Below the pieces are notes generated by a model. That model was not told the DNA's origin. It did not search any database and saw nothing but the letters and a program-made list of their open reading frames with translations. 13,936 nt of DNA, from contig CAAFYU010000024.1 of assembly GCA_900767135.1 (NCBI GenBank), forward strand, positions 1 to 13,936, in the 5' to 3' direction. Below are positions 1 through 6,890 of this stretch, one piece after another. The first letter of the stretch is position 1. The number at the start of each line of letters is the position of its first letter. The stretch is from Candidatus Gastranaerophilales bacterium (GTDB lineage Bacteria > Cyanobacteriota > Vampirovibrionia > Gastranaerophilales > Gastranaerophilaceae). The position numbers were made by a program, and so were the translations under genes.

Positions 1-732
1 GGGGGCAATCGTCGCGGAACACGTGATATAGTACGCGAAATTGAATTAGCTGCTTCGCTTCCTAGCTGCTTAGCTGCTAAACGCGTCGCCTTTACTCTCG
101 CGGAGGTTCTCATCACCCTCGGCATTATCGGTGTTGTGGCGGCTCTAACAATTCCCAATGTGATAAAACAGTATCAAGACAGAGTTACAGTGACAAAACT
201 TCAAAAGGCTTACTCTGTCTTGAATCAAGCCTTCCGTCAATCAGAAAACGATAATGGTTCTTCTGAATTATGGCAAGAAACTCCTGAAATTTCAGCAAAT
301 GAATATTTCGAAAAGTATTGGAAGCCGTATTTTAAGGCTCCTGAATTGTGCCTGACATATAGCGACTGTGGTTATAAATCTTGGAAACCATATATTACAT
401 TAAATGGTGATAAGGTTTCAATGTCGATAGATCCTCAAAGAATTAAAATCAAGACGAGTGATGATGTTTTTTATATGTTTACTGAGGTTACAACTAATTC
501 AAAAGGGGAGTTTGTTCCTTTTAGAAATGTGTATATAGACATAAATGGTGCAAAAGCTCCAAATCAATTTGGTGTAGATGTTTTTGCGTTCAGAAGAATT
601 CCAGGTAAAGGAATTCTACCTGATGGTTATGCTGCCTCATATCGTTCAATTGTTGCAAATTGCAATAGGCAGGCTAATGGAGCGTATTGTGCCGCTCGAA
701 TAATAGCAGATGGGTGGAAGATTAATTATTAA
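1..732 (+). CDS. Type IV pilin/pseudopilin-like secreted protein, 5' partial
   Basis: The frame is open from base 1, so the gene is truncated at its 5' end or starts very near it. A GTG at 136 is in frame but would cut through the signature and is not the start. Residues 31-46 (counting from base 1) read FTLAEVLITLGIIGVV, the class III prepilin N-terminus: cleavage expected between A30 and F31, Glu at mature position 5, then a hydrophobic helix. About 30 residues of leader precede it. The mature part is a globular domain ending in a block with D180-x-N-G, P-N, G-x-D-x-F, and a cysteine pair C221-x5-G-x-Y-C230. The family is assembled by type IV pilus or type II secretion machinery; which one cannot be told here. 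The first 120 bases hold 64 G+C (53%), against 20 of 60 (33%) at 241-300, so the leader differs in composition from the body. Identification as pilin-like is secure; the specific role is unknown. Confidence 0.85.
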   Translation, partial: GGNRRGTRDIVREIELAASLPSCLAAKRVAFTLAEVLITLGIIGVVAALTIPNVIKQYQDRVTVTKLQKAYSVLNQAFRQSENDNGSSELWQETPEISANEYFEKYWKPYFKAPELCLTYSDCGYKSWKPYITLNGDKVSMSIDPQRIKIKTSDDVFYMFTEVTTNSKGEFVPFRNVYIDINGAKAPNQFGVDVFAFRRIPGKGILPDGYAASYRSIVANCNRQANGAYCAARIIADGWKINY

Positions 733-757
733 TTTGGTATAAGTGGTTTATTTATAT

Positions 758-788
758 AAAAAATGCACTTCTTTTGAAGTGCATTTTT
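758..788. terminator. Bidirectional intrinsic terminator between pilin-like gene and HU gene
   Basis: A perfect inverted repeat pairs 759-771 with 776-788 (13 bp, core TGCACTTC/GAAGTGCA) around a TTTT loop. T runs lie on the 3' side of both strands. It sits between two convergent stop codons (732 and 816), so it can end transcripts arriving from either side. Confidence 0.9.
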
Positions 789-815
789 GTATTCTTAAAT
801 TCAAAAAATTCAAAA

Positions 816-1091
816 CTATTTGTTTACTTCGTCTTTGAATTTTTTACCAGCTGAAAATGCAGGAACTGTTGTTGCAGCAATTTTCAATTCTTTACCTGTT
901 TGAGGGTTGCGGCCAATTCTAGCAGCTCTTTTTCTAGCTTCAAAAGTTCCAAAGCCTACCAATGTAACTTTTTTACCTTTTGCAACTGTTTTTTGAATAG
1001 TGTCAACCAAAGCTCCCAAAACTTCAGCAGCTTCTTTTTGAGTAACACCTGATTTTTTAGCGATTTCTTGTACTAATTCTTCTTTGTTCAT
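816..1091 (-). CDS. hup: HU-family nucleoid DNA-binding protein
   Basis: This is a 91-residue histone-like protein starting MNKEELVQEIAKKSGVTQKE, the normal length for HU. The N-terminal helices (about 1-40) form the dimer body, GFGTFEARKRAAR follows, and the DNA-binding arm contains the characteristic RNPQTG turn before a basic C-terminus. HU dimers bend and compact DNA without sequence specificity and assist replication, recombination and transcription. The frame extends 10 codons further upstream, but the ATG at 1091 matches the family start and has a GGAG 8 bases before it, so that start is chosen. The gene is monocistronic: it converges on the pilin-like gene and diverges from the glycosyltransferase. 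HU and IHF-type proteins are related, but length and sequence favour HU. Confidence 0.95.
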   Translation of the reverse strand: MNKEELVQEIAKKSGVTQKEAAEVLGALVDTIQKTVAKGKKVTLVGFGTFEARKRAARIGRNPQTGKELKIAATTVPAFSAGKKFKDEVNK

Positions 1092-1126
1092 CACAAAACT
1101 CCTTCTTCTTTTTTTGTACAAAACTT

Positions 1127-1154
1127 ATTATAACCAATCCTTTTTGAAAATCAA
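1127..1154 (-). promoter_or_regulatory. Probable sigma-70-type promoter of the HU gene
   Basis: Read on the minus strand: TTGATT (1154-1149), a 16-base spacer, then a perfect TATAAT (1132-1127). It lies 36 bases upstream of the HU start codon. It is called from the motif match alone. Confidence 0.6.
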
Positions 1155-1243
1155 GCACTTTAACGTTTTTTAACACTTTTTTACATTTAAAACATTCAGA
1201 TGTAGGAAATTATTTTACAAAAAGTAATGATTTTTGAGTTATT

Positions 1244-1273
1244 TTGGGCAAAATTTTATGGTTTTGGTATAAT
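1244..1273 (+). promoter_or_regulatory. Probable extended -10 promoter of the glycosyltransferase-apt operon
   Basis: A perfect TATAAT at 1268-1273 is preceded by TGG, an extended -10 element. A weak -35 (TTGGGC, 1244-1249) stands 18 bases upstream. Transcription would start near 1280, leaving a leader of about 20 bases. It is divergent from the HU promoter. Confidence 0.65.
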
Positions 1274-1289
1274 GTTTAGGTAACTGAAT

Positions 1290-1294
1290 GGGAG
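1290..1294 (+). promoter_or_regulatory. Ribosome binding site that decides the glycosyltransferase start
   Basis: GGGAG lies 7 bases before the ATG at 1302 but only 1 base before the in-frame ATG at 1296. Normal spacing favours 1302, making the protein two residues shorter (MKERILLF rather than MQMKERILLF). Confidence 0.6.
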
Positions 1295-1301
1295 TATGCA
1301 G

Positions 1302-2783
1302 ATGAAAGAACGAATTTTACTTTTTACCATTGTTTTTGGACTGGGTGTTTTTATATACATCTTTCAGAGCTACTTTAATACAGTATGGGGACTAGCAATT
1401 CTTTGTGTGCTAATGTCCATCTACGTGATATTTATGAATCTTTCATACAAATTACAAAAGAGAAAGTTACAAAAATATCCACAGGTTATAAATGAAAATT
1501 ATAAGCCGTTTGTTTCTGTTTTAATCCCGGCACATGATGAAGAATCTGTTATTGAAAATACTGTTCAAAATATTTTGAGCATGGATTACGAAAATTTTGA
1601 AATTATCGTAATTGACGACAGAAGTTCTGATAACACAGCATCAGTCATAAAAAATTTGGAAGCAAAGTATGAAAAGGTTACTGCTTTAATCCGCCCGAAA
1701 GATGCATTTCCAGGGAAATCCGCAGTTCTAAACGACGCTTTTAAAATTGCTAAGGGTGAAGCAATTCTTGTATTTGACGCAGATGCAACGGTTGAACCGG
1801 ATTTTTTATCAAAACTTATTCCGCATCTTGAACCAAAAGATGTTGGCGGAGTTCAGGCAAGAAAAGTTATCCGCAACAAAAATGTAAATATTTTAACAAG
1901 ATGTCAAAACAATGAATACACGCTAGATACTTATTTTCAAGTTGGAAGAGATTCTGTAAAAGGGGCTGTTGAACTTCGTGGAAACGGTGAATTATTAAAA
2001 CGCCAAGCAATCGAAGATATCGGCGGCTGGAATAACTATACAATTGTTGACGATTTGGATATGTCAACAAGAATGCATATTAAAGGTTGGGATATCAGAT
2101 TTTGCCCAGATGCAGTGGTTTACGAAGAAGGGATTATATATTTAAGACCTCTATACAGACAAAGAAGAAGATGGTTGGAAGGCACAATTCGACGCTATTT
2201 GGAATACTCAGGGGCGGCACTTTGTTCTCGTGATATGTCGCTTCGTGCTGGTTTGGATATGATGGCGTACATTTCAGAATTCATAATGCCTGGTTGGTTT
2301 TTAATGGAAATTCTAATTCGCGGTTTTAAAGTTGTCGCAAAACAGGCACCTCCACACATGCTCTATTCATCAATCTTTATCGGGTGCTTAATCGGTTTTG
2401 GGTTTTTCACAGCTGCAAGATATGCTCTAAGACGTTATGACTACATGCCAAGACTAGATGCAACATTTGAAGCACTGCAAACATCTGTTTACCTTCTTGT
2501 AATATGGTTCCCACTCGTTCTTTATATCTGTTTCAAGATATTATTCATGAAAAAAGACATGAACTGGGGTAAAACAGCACATGGTCTTGTTCAAGAAGAA
2601 GAAGCAAGTATAAAAGATTTCATCAGAAAAGAACTTGAAAAAACAAAAGAATATACAAAAGAATACACTGAAAAATATCGTGAAAAACTTAAACAAATCC
2701 TTGCAGAAAAAGCTTTTTATGGGGATTTGAAACTTTCAGATAAGATTAACTTTAATATAAATAGCAAAAAAGGAGAAAAATAA
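1302..2783 (+). CDS. Membrane family-2 glycosyltransferase (BcsA/processive type)
   Basis: The protein has 493 residues. Two N-terminal membrane helices (about 5-21 and 28-45) precede a GT-A domain that starts VSVLIPAHDEE. Visible catalytic motifs are the nucleotide-binding D105-D106, D159-A-D161, D250-D-x-D253 in the general-base position, and Q287-R-R-R-W291 (QxxRW), the mark of processive beta-glycosyltransferases such as cellulose, poly-GlcNAc and hyaluronan synthases. Three more hydrophobic segments follow, then a charged, probably helical cytoplasmic tail rich in Lys and Glu. It should transfer sugar from a nucleotide-sugar at the inner membrane to build or export a polysaccharide or glycolipid. 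Neither donor nor product can be read from the sequence. No PilZ domain is seen. It is followed with no spacing by apt (stop TAA 2781-2783, next ATG 2784), so the two are probably translationally coupled. Confidence 0.85.
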   Translation: MKERILLFTIVFGLGVFIYIFQSYFNTVWGLAILCVLMSIYVIFMNLSYKLQKRKLQKYPQVINENYKPFVSVLIPAHDEESVIENTVQNILSMDYENFEIIVIDDRSSDNTASVIKNLEAKYEKVTALIRPKDAFPGKSAVLNDAFKIAKGEAILVFDADATVEPDFLSKLIPHLEPKDVGGVQARKVIRNKNVNILTRCQNNEYTLDTYFQVGRDSVKGAVELRGNGELLKRQAIEDIGGWNNYTIVDDLDMSTRMHIKGWDIRFCPDAVVYEEGIIYLRPLYRQRRRWLEGTIRRYLEYSGAALCSRDMSLRAGLDMMAYISEFIMPGWFLMEILIRGFKVVAKQAPPHMLYSSIFIGCLIGFGFFTAARYALRRYDYMPRLDATFEALQTSVYLLVIWFPLVLYICFKILFMKKDMNWGKTAHGLVQEEEASIKDFIRKELEKTKEYTKEYTEKYREKLKQILAEKAFYGDLKLSDKINFNINSKKGEK

Positions 2784-3317
2784 ATGGCAACACAGACTAT
2801 TATTGATGTTAAAAGCAAAATCAGAGATATAAAAGATTTTCCAAAAGAAGGAATTATTTTCAGAGATATAACAACAGCTTTGAAAGATGCAGAAACTTTA
2901 AGAGTAATTGTGGACTATCTTTGTGAACAATTTAAAGATGTAAAAATCGATTATATTGCAGGTATTGAAAGTCGTGGATTTATTTTGGGCATGCCTATGG
3001 CATACAAGATGGGAATTGGATTTGTTCCGGTTAGAAAACCAAATAAGTTGCCGGCTGCGACTTATTCGCAAGAATACGCACTTGAATATGGTACTGATAA
3101 AATAGAAATTCACCAAGACGCTTTCCCGCAAGGTGCAAATGTTCTTGTTGTAGATGATTTGCTTGCAACAGGCGGTACAGCAGAAGCGGCATGCAAACTT
3201 GTTAAAAAAGCCGGTGCAAACCTTATTGGTACAGCATTTTTAATCGAATTAACAGCACTAAACGGAAGAGATAAGCTTGTGGATTCTCCAAAAATTGTTT
3301 CTATGTTGCAATATTAA
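2784..3317 (+). CDS. apt: Adenine phosphoribosyltransferase
   Basis: This 177-residue type I phosphoribosyltransferase is of usual length for Apt. It converts adenine plus PRPP to AMP and pyrophosphate in cytosolic purine salvage. The N-terminus has the Apt-type FPKEGIIFRDIT segment, IAGIESRGFI follows, and the PRPP-binding loop is VVDDLLATGGTAEAA with D124 and D125. The ATG directly abuts the glycosyltransferase stop codon, and its AGGAG (2771-2775) lies inside the upstream gene, 8 bases before the start. It has no promoter of its own that I can see, and a GC-rich hairpin follows. The pairing with a glycosyltransferase has no obvious metabolic logic and is probably co-transcription only. Confidence 0.95.
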   Translation: MATQTIIDVKSKIRDIKDFPKEGIIFRDITTALKDAETLRVIVDYLCEQFKDVKIDYIAGIESRGFILGMPMAYKMGIGFVPVRKPNKLPAATYSQEYALEYGTDKIEIHQDAFPQGANVLVVDDLLATGGTAEAACKLVKKAGANLIGTAFLIELTALNGRDKLVDSPKIVSMLQY

Positions 3318-3333
3318 TATATAATATTTTTGA

Positions 3334-3354
3334 TGGGGCGATACTTTCGCCCCA
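3334..3354 (+). terminator. GC-rich hairpin after apt, probable terminator
   Basis: A perfect 8-bp stem pairs TGGGGCGA (3334-3341) with TCGCCCCA (3347-3354) around a 5-base loop. The following bases (CTTATTTAAG) form only a weak T tract, so termination may be partial and some readthrough into the next gene is possible. Confidence 0.6.
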
Positions 3355-3405
3355 CTTATTTAAGAAGAAGGGCTGCAAGGTAATAAGTTATCAAAGGAGA
3401 ATAAA

Positions 3406-4191
3406 GTGAATATAAGTGCAATTAATGCAGCGCCACATAATAATAGCAAAAGAAGTGCTCAAATTCCTTTTAATGGTTGTGTAGATAAGTCATTCATAAA
3501 ATTAATTGATGCTGCAACTCAAAATTCCATAAAGCAGGTTGTGGACAGGTTTAATCATAATGTTGAAAAAATAGAACCTGCTGAGATAAGAAGAATTAAG
3601 TCTATTGGTGAAAACACAAAAGAATTAATAAAAGAAGTAATGAATCGGTTTCACCCTAAAACTGTTTTGACAACAAATGGCCGAGAGTCAATTATTAAAA
3701 ATACTGCCACAGATACAAAACTTCGTTTTATAAATTTTTCTAGCTGTTCAACAGATACAGGAATTCCTAGTGATGGATTAATTGATATTTTTGAACCTGT
3801 TTATTCTATGCCAAAAGGCGTTGAGCGAAGTGATATTAATTATGGAATGACAGATTTAAGCAAGCTGAATTATTCACATCTGGAACAGTTACAAAGCTTT
3901 GTGCAAAAATTAGCCAAAATCGGAGATCCTCAATTGATTGATGGAGCTTTGTTTGATCAGCTTTCAAAAAAAATTGTTAAAAAAGCTGGTAAATTAAATA
4001 TATTTGATAGACTTTTTGTAGGTCTGAAAGCGAAAAAGGCAGATAAATTAGCACCAGAGTTTGGAAGGTCGGTAGGTTGGGTTGAAAAAGTTGAATCCAT
4101 TCGAGCAGAAGCAAGGAAGCGAGCTGCAATAAAAAAAGTCGTTACTGTCGAAAATAAAAAAATTGCAGAACAAATTTTAAAAGAGCAATAA
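3406..4191 (+). CDS. Hypothetical protein, 261 residues
   Basis: I do not recognise this protein. It starts at GTG 3406 with AAGGAGA (3394-3400) five bases before it; no better start exists. It has no signal peptide and no membrane segment. The N-terminal 20-odd residues look disordered (Asn, Ser, Ala rich) and end in IPFNGCVDKSFIKLID, followed by mixed helical sequence. The C-terminal third is Lys/Ala rich and probably helical (about 200-261). A short N-terminal F-x-G motif before a folded part is something I loosely associate with orphan proteins of Gastranaerophilales, but this is memory, not a search. It follows apt by 88 bases, across a hairpin, and ends at its own terminator, so it may be transcribed alone or by readthrough. 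Confidence 0.8.
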   Translation: MNISAINAAPHNNSKRSAQIPFNGCVDKSFIKLIDAATQNSIKQVVDRFNHNVEKIEPAEIRRIKSIGENTKELIKEVMNRFHPKTVLTTNGRESIIKNTATDTKLRFINFSSCSTDTGIPSDGLIDIFEPVYSMPKGVERSDINYGMTDLSKLNYSHLEQLQSFVQKLAKIGDPQLIDGALFDQLSKKIVKKAGKLNIFDRLFVGLKAKKADKLAPEFGRSVGWVEKVESIRAEARKRAAIKKVVTVENKKIAEQILKEQ

Positions 4192-4203
4192 AAGCAATAA
4201 GCC

Positions 4204-4234
4204 CAAACCGAGATACGGCGAGGGTTTGTTTTTT
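4204..4234 (+). terminator. Intrinsic terminator after the 261-residue hypothetical gene
   Basis: CAAACC (4204-4209) pairs with GGTTTG (4223-4228), and TTTTTT (4229-4234) follows. The 13-base loop can fold a small inner CCG/CGG stem instead. The T tract and the position 12 bases after the stop codon support the call. Confidence 0.75.
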
Positions 4235-4267
4235 ATTTAGTATATGTATCAAAAAATAAATATTTAC

Positions 4268-4296
4268 TATACAAAAACTCATAATTATGCTAAAAT
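4268..4296 (+). promoter_or_regulatory. Possible extended -10 promoter of rny
   Basis: TGC precedes TAAAAT (4291-4296), an extended -10 element. The -35 region (TATACA, 4268-4273, 17-base spacer) is weak. A start near 4303 would give rny a leader of about 144 bases containing the stem-loop at 4375-4399. The rest of the gap to 4447 is AT-rich, with nothing else clear. Confidence 0.45.
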
Positions 4297-4374
4297 ACAA
4301 TCAGATGTAGTATAGGTAAATATTTTTTGGAAATATATGCAATAAAATCAACTTAATGTACAAAATAGATTGTG

Positions 4375-4399
4375 GCTCGATAGGATATATGTATCGAGC
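4375..4399 (+). other. Stem-loop in the rny 5' leader
   Basis: A perfect 8-bp stem pairs GCTCGATA (4375-4382) with TATCGAGC (4392-4399) around a 9-base loop. No T tract follows, so it is not a typical terminator. It lies 47 bases before the rny start codon. An RNA structure acting on stability or translation of the rny message is possible but unproven. Confidence 0.5.
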
Positions 4400-4446
4400 A
4401 TTGCGTGTATTATTAAAAAATAGAAAAGGATAAGGTATAAAACTTT

Positions 4447-5967
4447 ATGGACTTTTTATTGATTATTGCAATTATTGCGGTAATAGCATTAATTGCAGCG
4501 CTGTTTGTCCAGCAAAGCAAAACTAAAGCTGTCATTCATTCCGTTGAAAAAGACAGAAAAGCTCTTATTGAAAAAGAAAAACTTCTTTTAAAAGAAGCAA
4601 AAATTAAAGCAATTGAAGAACTTCAAGACGACAGAGAAAAGCTTAATGAAGAAGAAAGAGAAAGAAGACAAGAACTTGCAAGACAAGAACAAAAATTAGC
4701 AAAACGTGAAGATATGCTTGAAGATAAAATTCAAGAATATACAGAAAAAGACCTTCAAGCTCAAAGAAAAATAGATGAGCTTCTTGAAAAAGAAGACTAT
4801 TTGGCTGAAATTGTTCAAAAGCAAACAACTGAATTGGAAAGAATTTCAGGCATGTCAGCAGAAGATGCTAAGACAATGCTGTTAGAACAACTTAAACACG
4901 ATTTGGCACAAGAACAAATGCAATTAATTCGTGAAAACGAAGCAAAAATAAAAGAAACATCTTTGGAAAAAGCAAAGGAAATCCTATCAACAACTATGCA
5001 AAGATGCATGATTGAACAAGTTGTTGAAACAACAGTTTCAGTTGTTGCTCTTCCAAATGACGAAATGAAAGGTCGCATAATCGGTCGTGAAGGCCGTAAT
5101 ATCAGAGCTTTGGAAACTTTGACTGGTGTTGATTTAATTATTGATGATACTCCGGAAGCTGTTGTTTTATCAAGTTTTGATCCTGTAAGACGTGAGATTG
5201 CAAAACTTGCATTGGAAAAACTTATTGTAGACGGTCGTATTCACCCTGTTCGAATTGAAGAAATGGTTGAAAAAGCACAAGAAGAAATCGATAAAAAAAT
5301 CTGGGAAGAAGGCGAAAATGCAGCTCTTGAAATGGGCGTTATGGGCTTAAATAAAGAGCTTATCAAAACCCTTGGACGTCTTTATTACAGAACAAGTTAC
5401 GGGCAAAATGTTTTGAAACACTCACTTGAAGTTGGGCATATCGCAGGCATGCTTGCTGCTGAAATCGGAGCTAACGAAAAAATTGCAAAGCGTGCAGGTC
5501 TTCTTCACGATATCGGAAAAGCGGTTGATCAAACACAAGAAGGAACACACATTCAATTAGGAGTTGAAATTGCGTCAAGATACGGCGAAAGACCGGAAGT
5601 TATTCATGCAATTGAAGCTCACCATGACGATGTTGTTGCAAATACAATTGAAGCTGTTCTTGTAAAAGTTGCCGATGCGATTTCTGCCGGCAGACCTGGT
5701 GCAAGACGTGATACATTGGAAATTTACATCAAACGACTTCAAAAAATCGAAGAAATCGTAAACAGTTTCAGTGGAATTAAACAATCATTTGCAGTTCAAG
5801 CAGGTCGTGAAGTTAGAATTATCGTAGAATCAGAAAGATTTGACGACTTGGCATCACAAAAACTAGCTCGTGATGTTGCAAAACGAATTGAAACAGAACT
5901 TGATTACCCTGGACAAATTAGAGTAACAGTAGTTCGAGAATTCCGCACAACAGAGATAGCAAAATAA
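4447..5967 (+). CDS. rny: Ribonuclease Y
   Basis: This 506-residue membrane-anchored endoribonuclease starts mRNA decay by cutting single-stranded AU-rich RNA. All domains are present in order: one N-terminal membrane helix (about 3-22), a long Lys/Glu/Gln-rich coiled coil (about 28-185), a KH RNA-binding domain with GRIIGREGRN (GREG loop at 213-216), and an HD hydrolase domain with the metal-binding H354-D355 in LLHDIGKA. The C-terminal family domain ends in a VTVVREFR segment. Length is close to the roughly 520 residues of the Bacillus subtilis enzyme. The ATG at 4447 gives the membrane helix directly; the upstream purine stretch (AAGGATAAGG, 4426-4435) is spaced rather far, 11 bases, from it. 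It stands 89 bases upstream of a ymdB homologue, the arrangement seen in B. subtilis. Confidence 0.97.
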   Translation: MDFLLIIAIIAVIALIAALFVQQSKTKAVIHSVEKDRKALIEKEKLLLKEAKIKAIEELQDDREKLNEEERERRQELARQEQKLAKREDMLEDKIQEYTEKDLQAQRKIDELLEKEDYLAEIVQKQTTELERISGMSAEDAKTMLLEQLKHDLAQEQMQLIRENEAKIKETSLEKAKEILSTTMQRCMIEQVVETTVSVVALPNDEMKGRIIGREGRNIRALETLTGVDLIIDDTPEAVVLSSFDPVRREIAKLALEKLIVDGRIHPVRIEEMVEKAQEEIDKKIWEEGENAALEMGVMGLNKELIKTLGRLYYRTSYGQNVLKHSLEVGHIAGMLAAEIGANEKIAKRAGLLHDIGKAVDQTQEGTHIQLGVEIASRYGERPEVIHAIEAHHDDVVANTIEAVLVKVADAISAGRPGARRDTLEIYIKRLQKIEEIVNSFSGIKQSFAVQAGREVRIIVESERFDDLASQKLARDVAKRIETELDYPGQIRVTVVREFRTTEIAK

Positions 5968-6039
5968 GTGAAAAGTGAGAAGTGAATAGTGAATAGTCGA
6001 TTACATATTAAAACGACAACTCACTATTCACAATTCACT
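5967..6039. repeat. Heptad tandem repeat forming an imperfect palindrome between rny and ymdB
   Basis: Beginning with the last base of the rny stop codon, five consecutive 7-mers read AGTGAAA, AGTGAGA, AGTGAAT, AGTGAAT, AGTCGAT. After a short AT spacer, the opposite strand of 6014-6039 reads AGTGAAT, TGTGAAT, AGTGAGT, TGTCG. The 26-base arms 5974-5999 and 6014-6039 pair with five mismatches around a 14-base loop. No T tract follows, so it is a poor classical terminator, although the RNA would fold into a long hairpin. It resembles a dispersed intergenic repeat. Confidence 0.8.
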
Positions 6040-6056
6040 CCCACAGAGGATAAATA

Positions 6057-6890
6057 ATGTTTGATGATGATAAAATAATAAAAATTACATTTTTTGGTGA
6101 TTTGGTTGGTAGACCTGGAAGATTTGCTGTTCAAAATTATTTGTCTAAACGAGATAAAAATGCTTCACAGTTTATCATAGCAAATGTCGAAAATGCATCT
6201 CATGGTTTTGGTCTAACAGAAAAAAATTATAATGAAATCTCAGAATATGGTGTTGACTGTATGACGTCCGGAAATCATATTTGGGATAAAAAAGAAATTT
6301 TTAACTACATCGATAGGGCAGACAAACTCGTTCGCCCTATTAATTATCCTAATGGAACTGTCGGCAAAGGAAGTCGAATTTTCGAACTTTCTAATGGTGT
6401 GAAAATAGGGGTTGTAAATGTATTAGGTCGGGTGTTTATGGCACCTGTGGATTCTCAATGGACTGTTGTAAAAGAGGAAATTGAACGAATAAAAGCAATT
6501 ACTCCAATTATAATTGTTGATTTCCATGCAGAGGCAACTGCTGAAAAGCTTTGTTTTGCGAGATTTTCTTCAGAACTTGGTGTTAGTGCGTTTTTTGGAA
6601 CTCATACTCATGTTCAAACCGCAGATGAACAAATTATAAACGGTATGGGATATATTACTGACGCCGGTTTTTGTGGCACAAAAGAAAGTGTCATCGGAAT
6701 GGAATACTCAACTTCCTTAAATCGCTTTACAACCGTAGTTCCGGAGCGTTATGACGTAGCAGATGGGAATGTCGTCCAAATTAATGCTGTTGAAGTTGAA
6801 ATAGACTCGACAAGCGGGCATACTGTTGCTATAAGAAGAATTCTTTGTTATGTAGATAAAGAGAAAAAGGAAGAGGAAAATGAAAAGTGA
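6057..6890 (+). CDS. ymdB: YmdB-family metallophosphoesterase (probable 2',3'-cyclic-nucleotide phosphodiesterase)
   Basis: This 277-residue dinuclear-metal calcineurin-like phosphoesterase belongs to the YmdB/TIGR00282 family. The family's binding residues are all visible: D15 in FFGDLVGRPGR, E45-N46 in ANVENASHG, N73-H74 in SGNHIWD, H157 in DFHAEATAEK, and H183/H185 in GTHTHVQTAD. ITDAGFCGTKESVIG is the conserved C-terminal loop. The B. subtilis homologue hydrolyses 2',3'-cyclic AMP and affects biofilm and motility decisions. Such cyclic nucleotides arise from RNA breakdown, which fits the position after rny. The ATG at 6057 has AGAGGA (6045-6050) six bases before it. The C-terminal Lys/Glu-rich tail runs past the start of the PHP gene, an 11-base overlap. 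The substrate in this organism is inferred. Confidence 0.93.
   Translation: MFDDDKIIKITFFGDLVGRPGRFAVQNYLSKRDKNASQFIIANVENASHGFGLTEKNYNEISEYGVDCMTSGNHIWDKKEIFNYIDRADKLVRPINYPNGTVGKGSRIFELSNGVKIGVVNVLGRVFMAPVDSQWTVVKEEIERIKAITPIIIVDFHAEATAEKLCFARFSSELGVSAFFGTHTHVQTADEQIINGMGYITDAGFCGTKESVIGMEYSTSLNRFTTVVPERYDVADGNVVQINAVEVEIDSTSGHTVAIRRILCYVDKEKKEEENEK

Noticed and set aside
136..732. Pilin-like gene starting at GTG 136
   Set aside because: That start would remove the prepilin signature FTLAEV, and the frame is open without a stop back to base 1.
14..1255. Possible tRNA or small RNA genes in the gaps
   Set aside because: No cloverleaf-like T-arm (GGTTCGAATCC type) sequence was seen in any intergenic stretch; all gaps are shorter than 300 bases.
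3320..3325. TATAAT just after the apt stop codon as a promoter for the 261-residue gene
   Set aside because: The best -35 (TTGTTT) is 19 bases away and weak, and transcription would run straight into the hairpin at 3334. AT-rich sequence gives such matches by chance.
5967..6039. CRISPR-like array
   Set aside because: Units are only 7 bases with no spacers, and they are mirrored into a palindrome. This is a tandem repeat, not a CRISPR.
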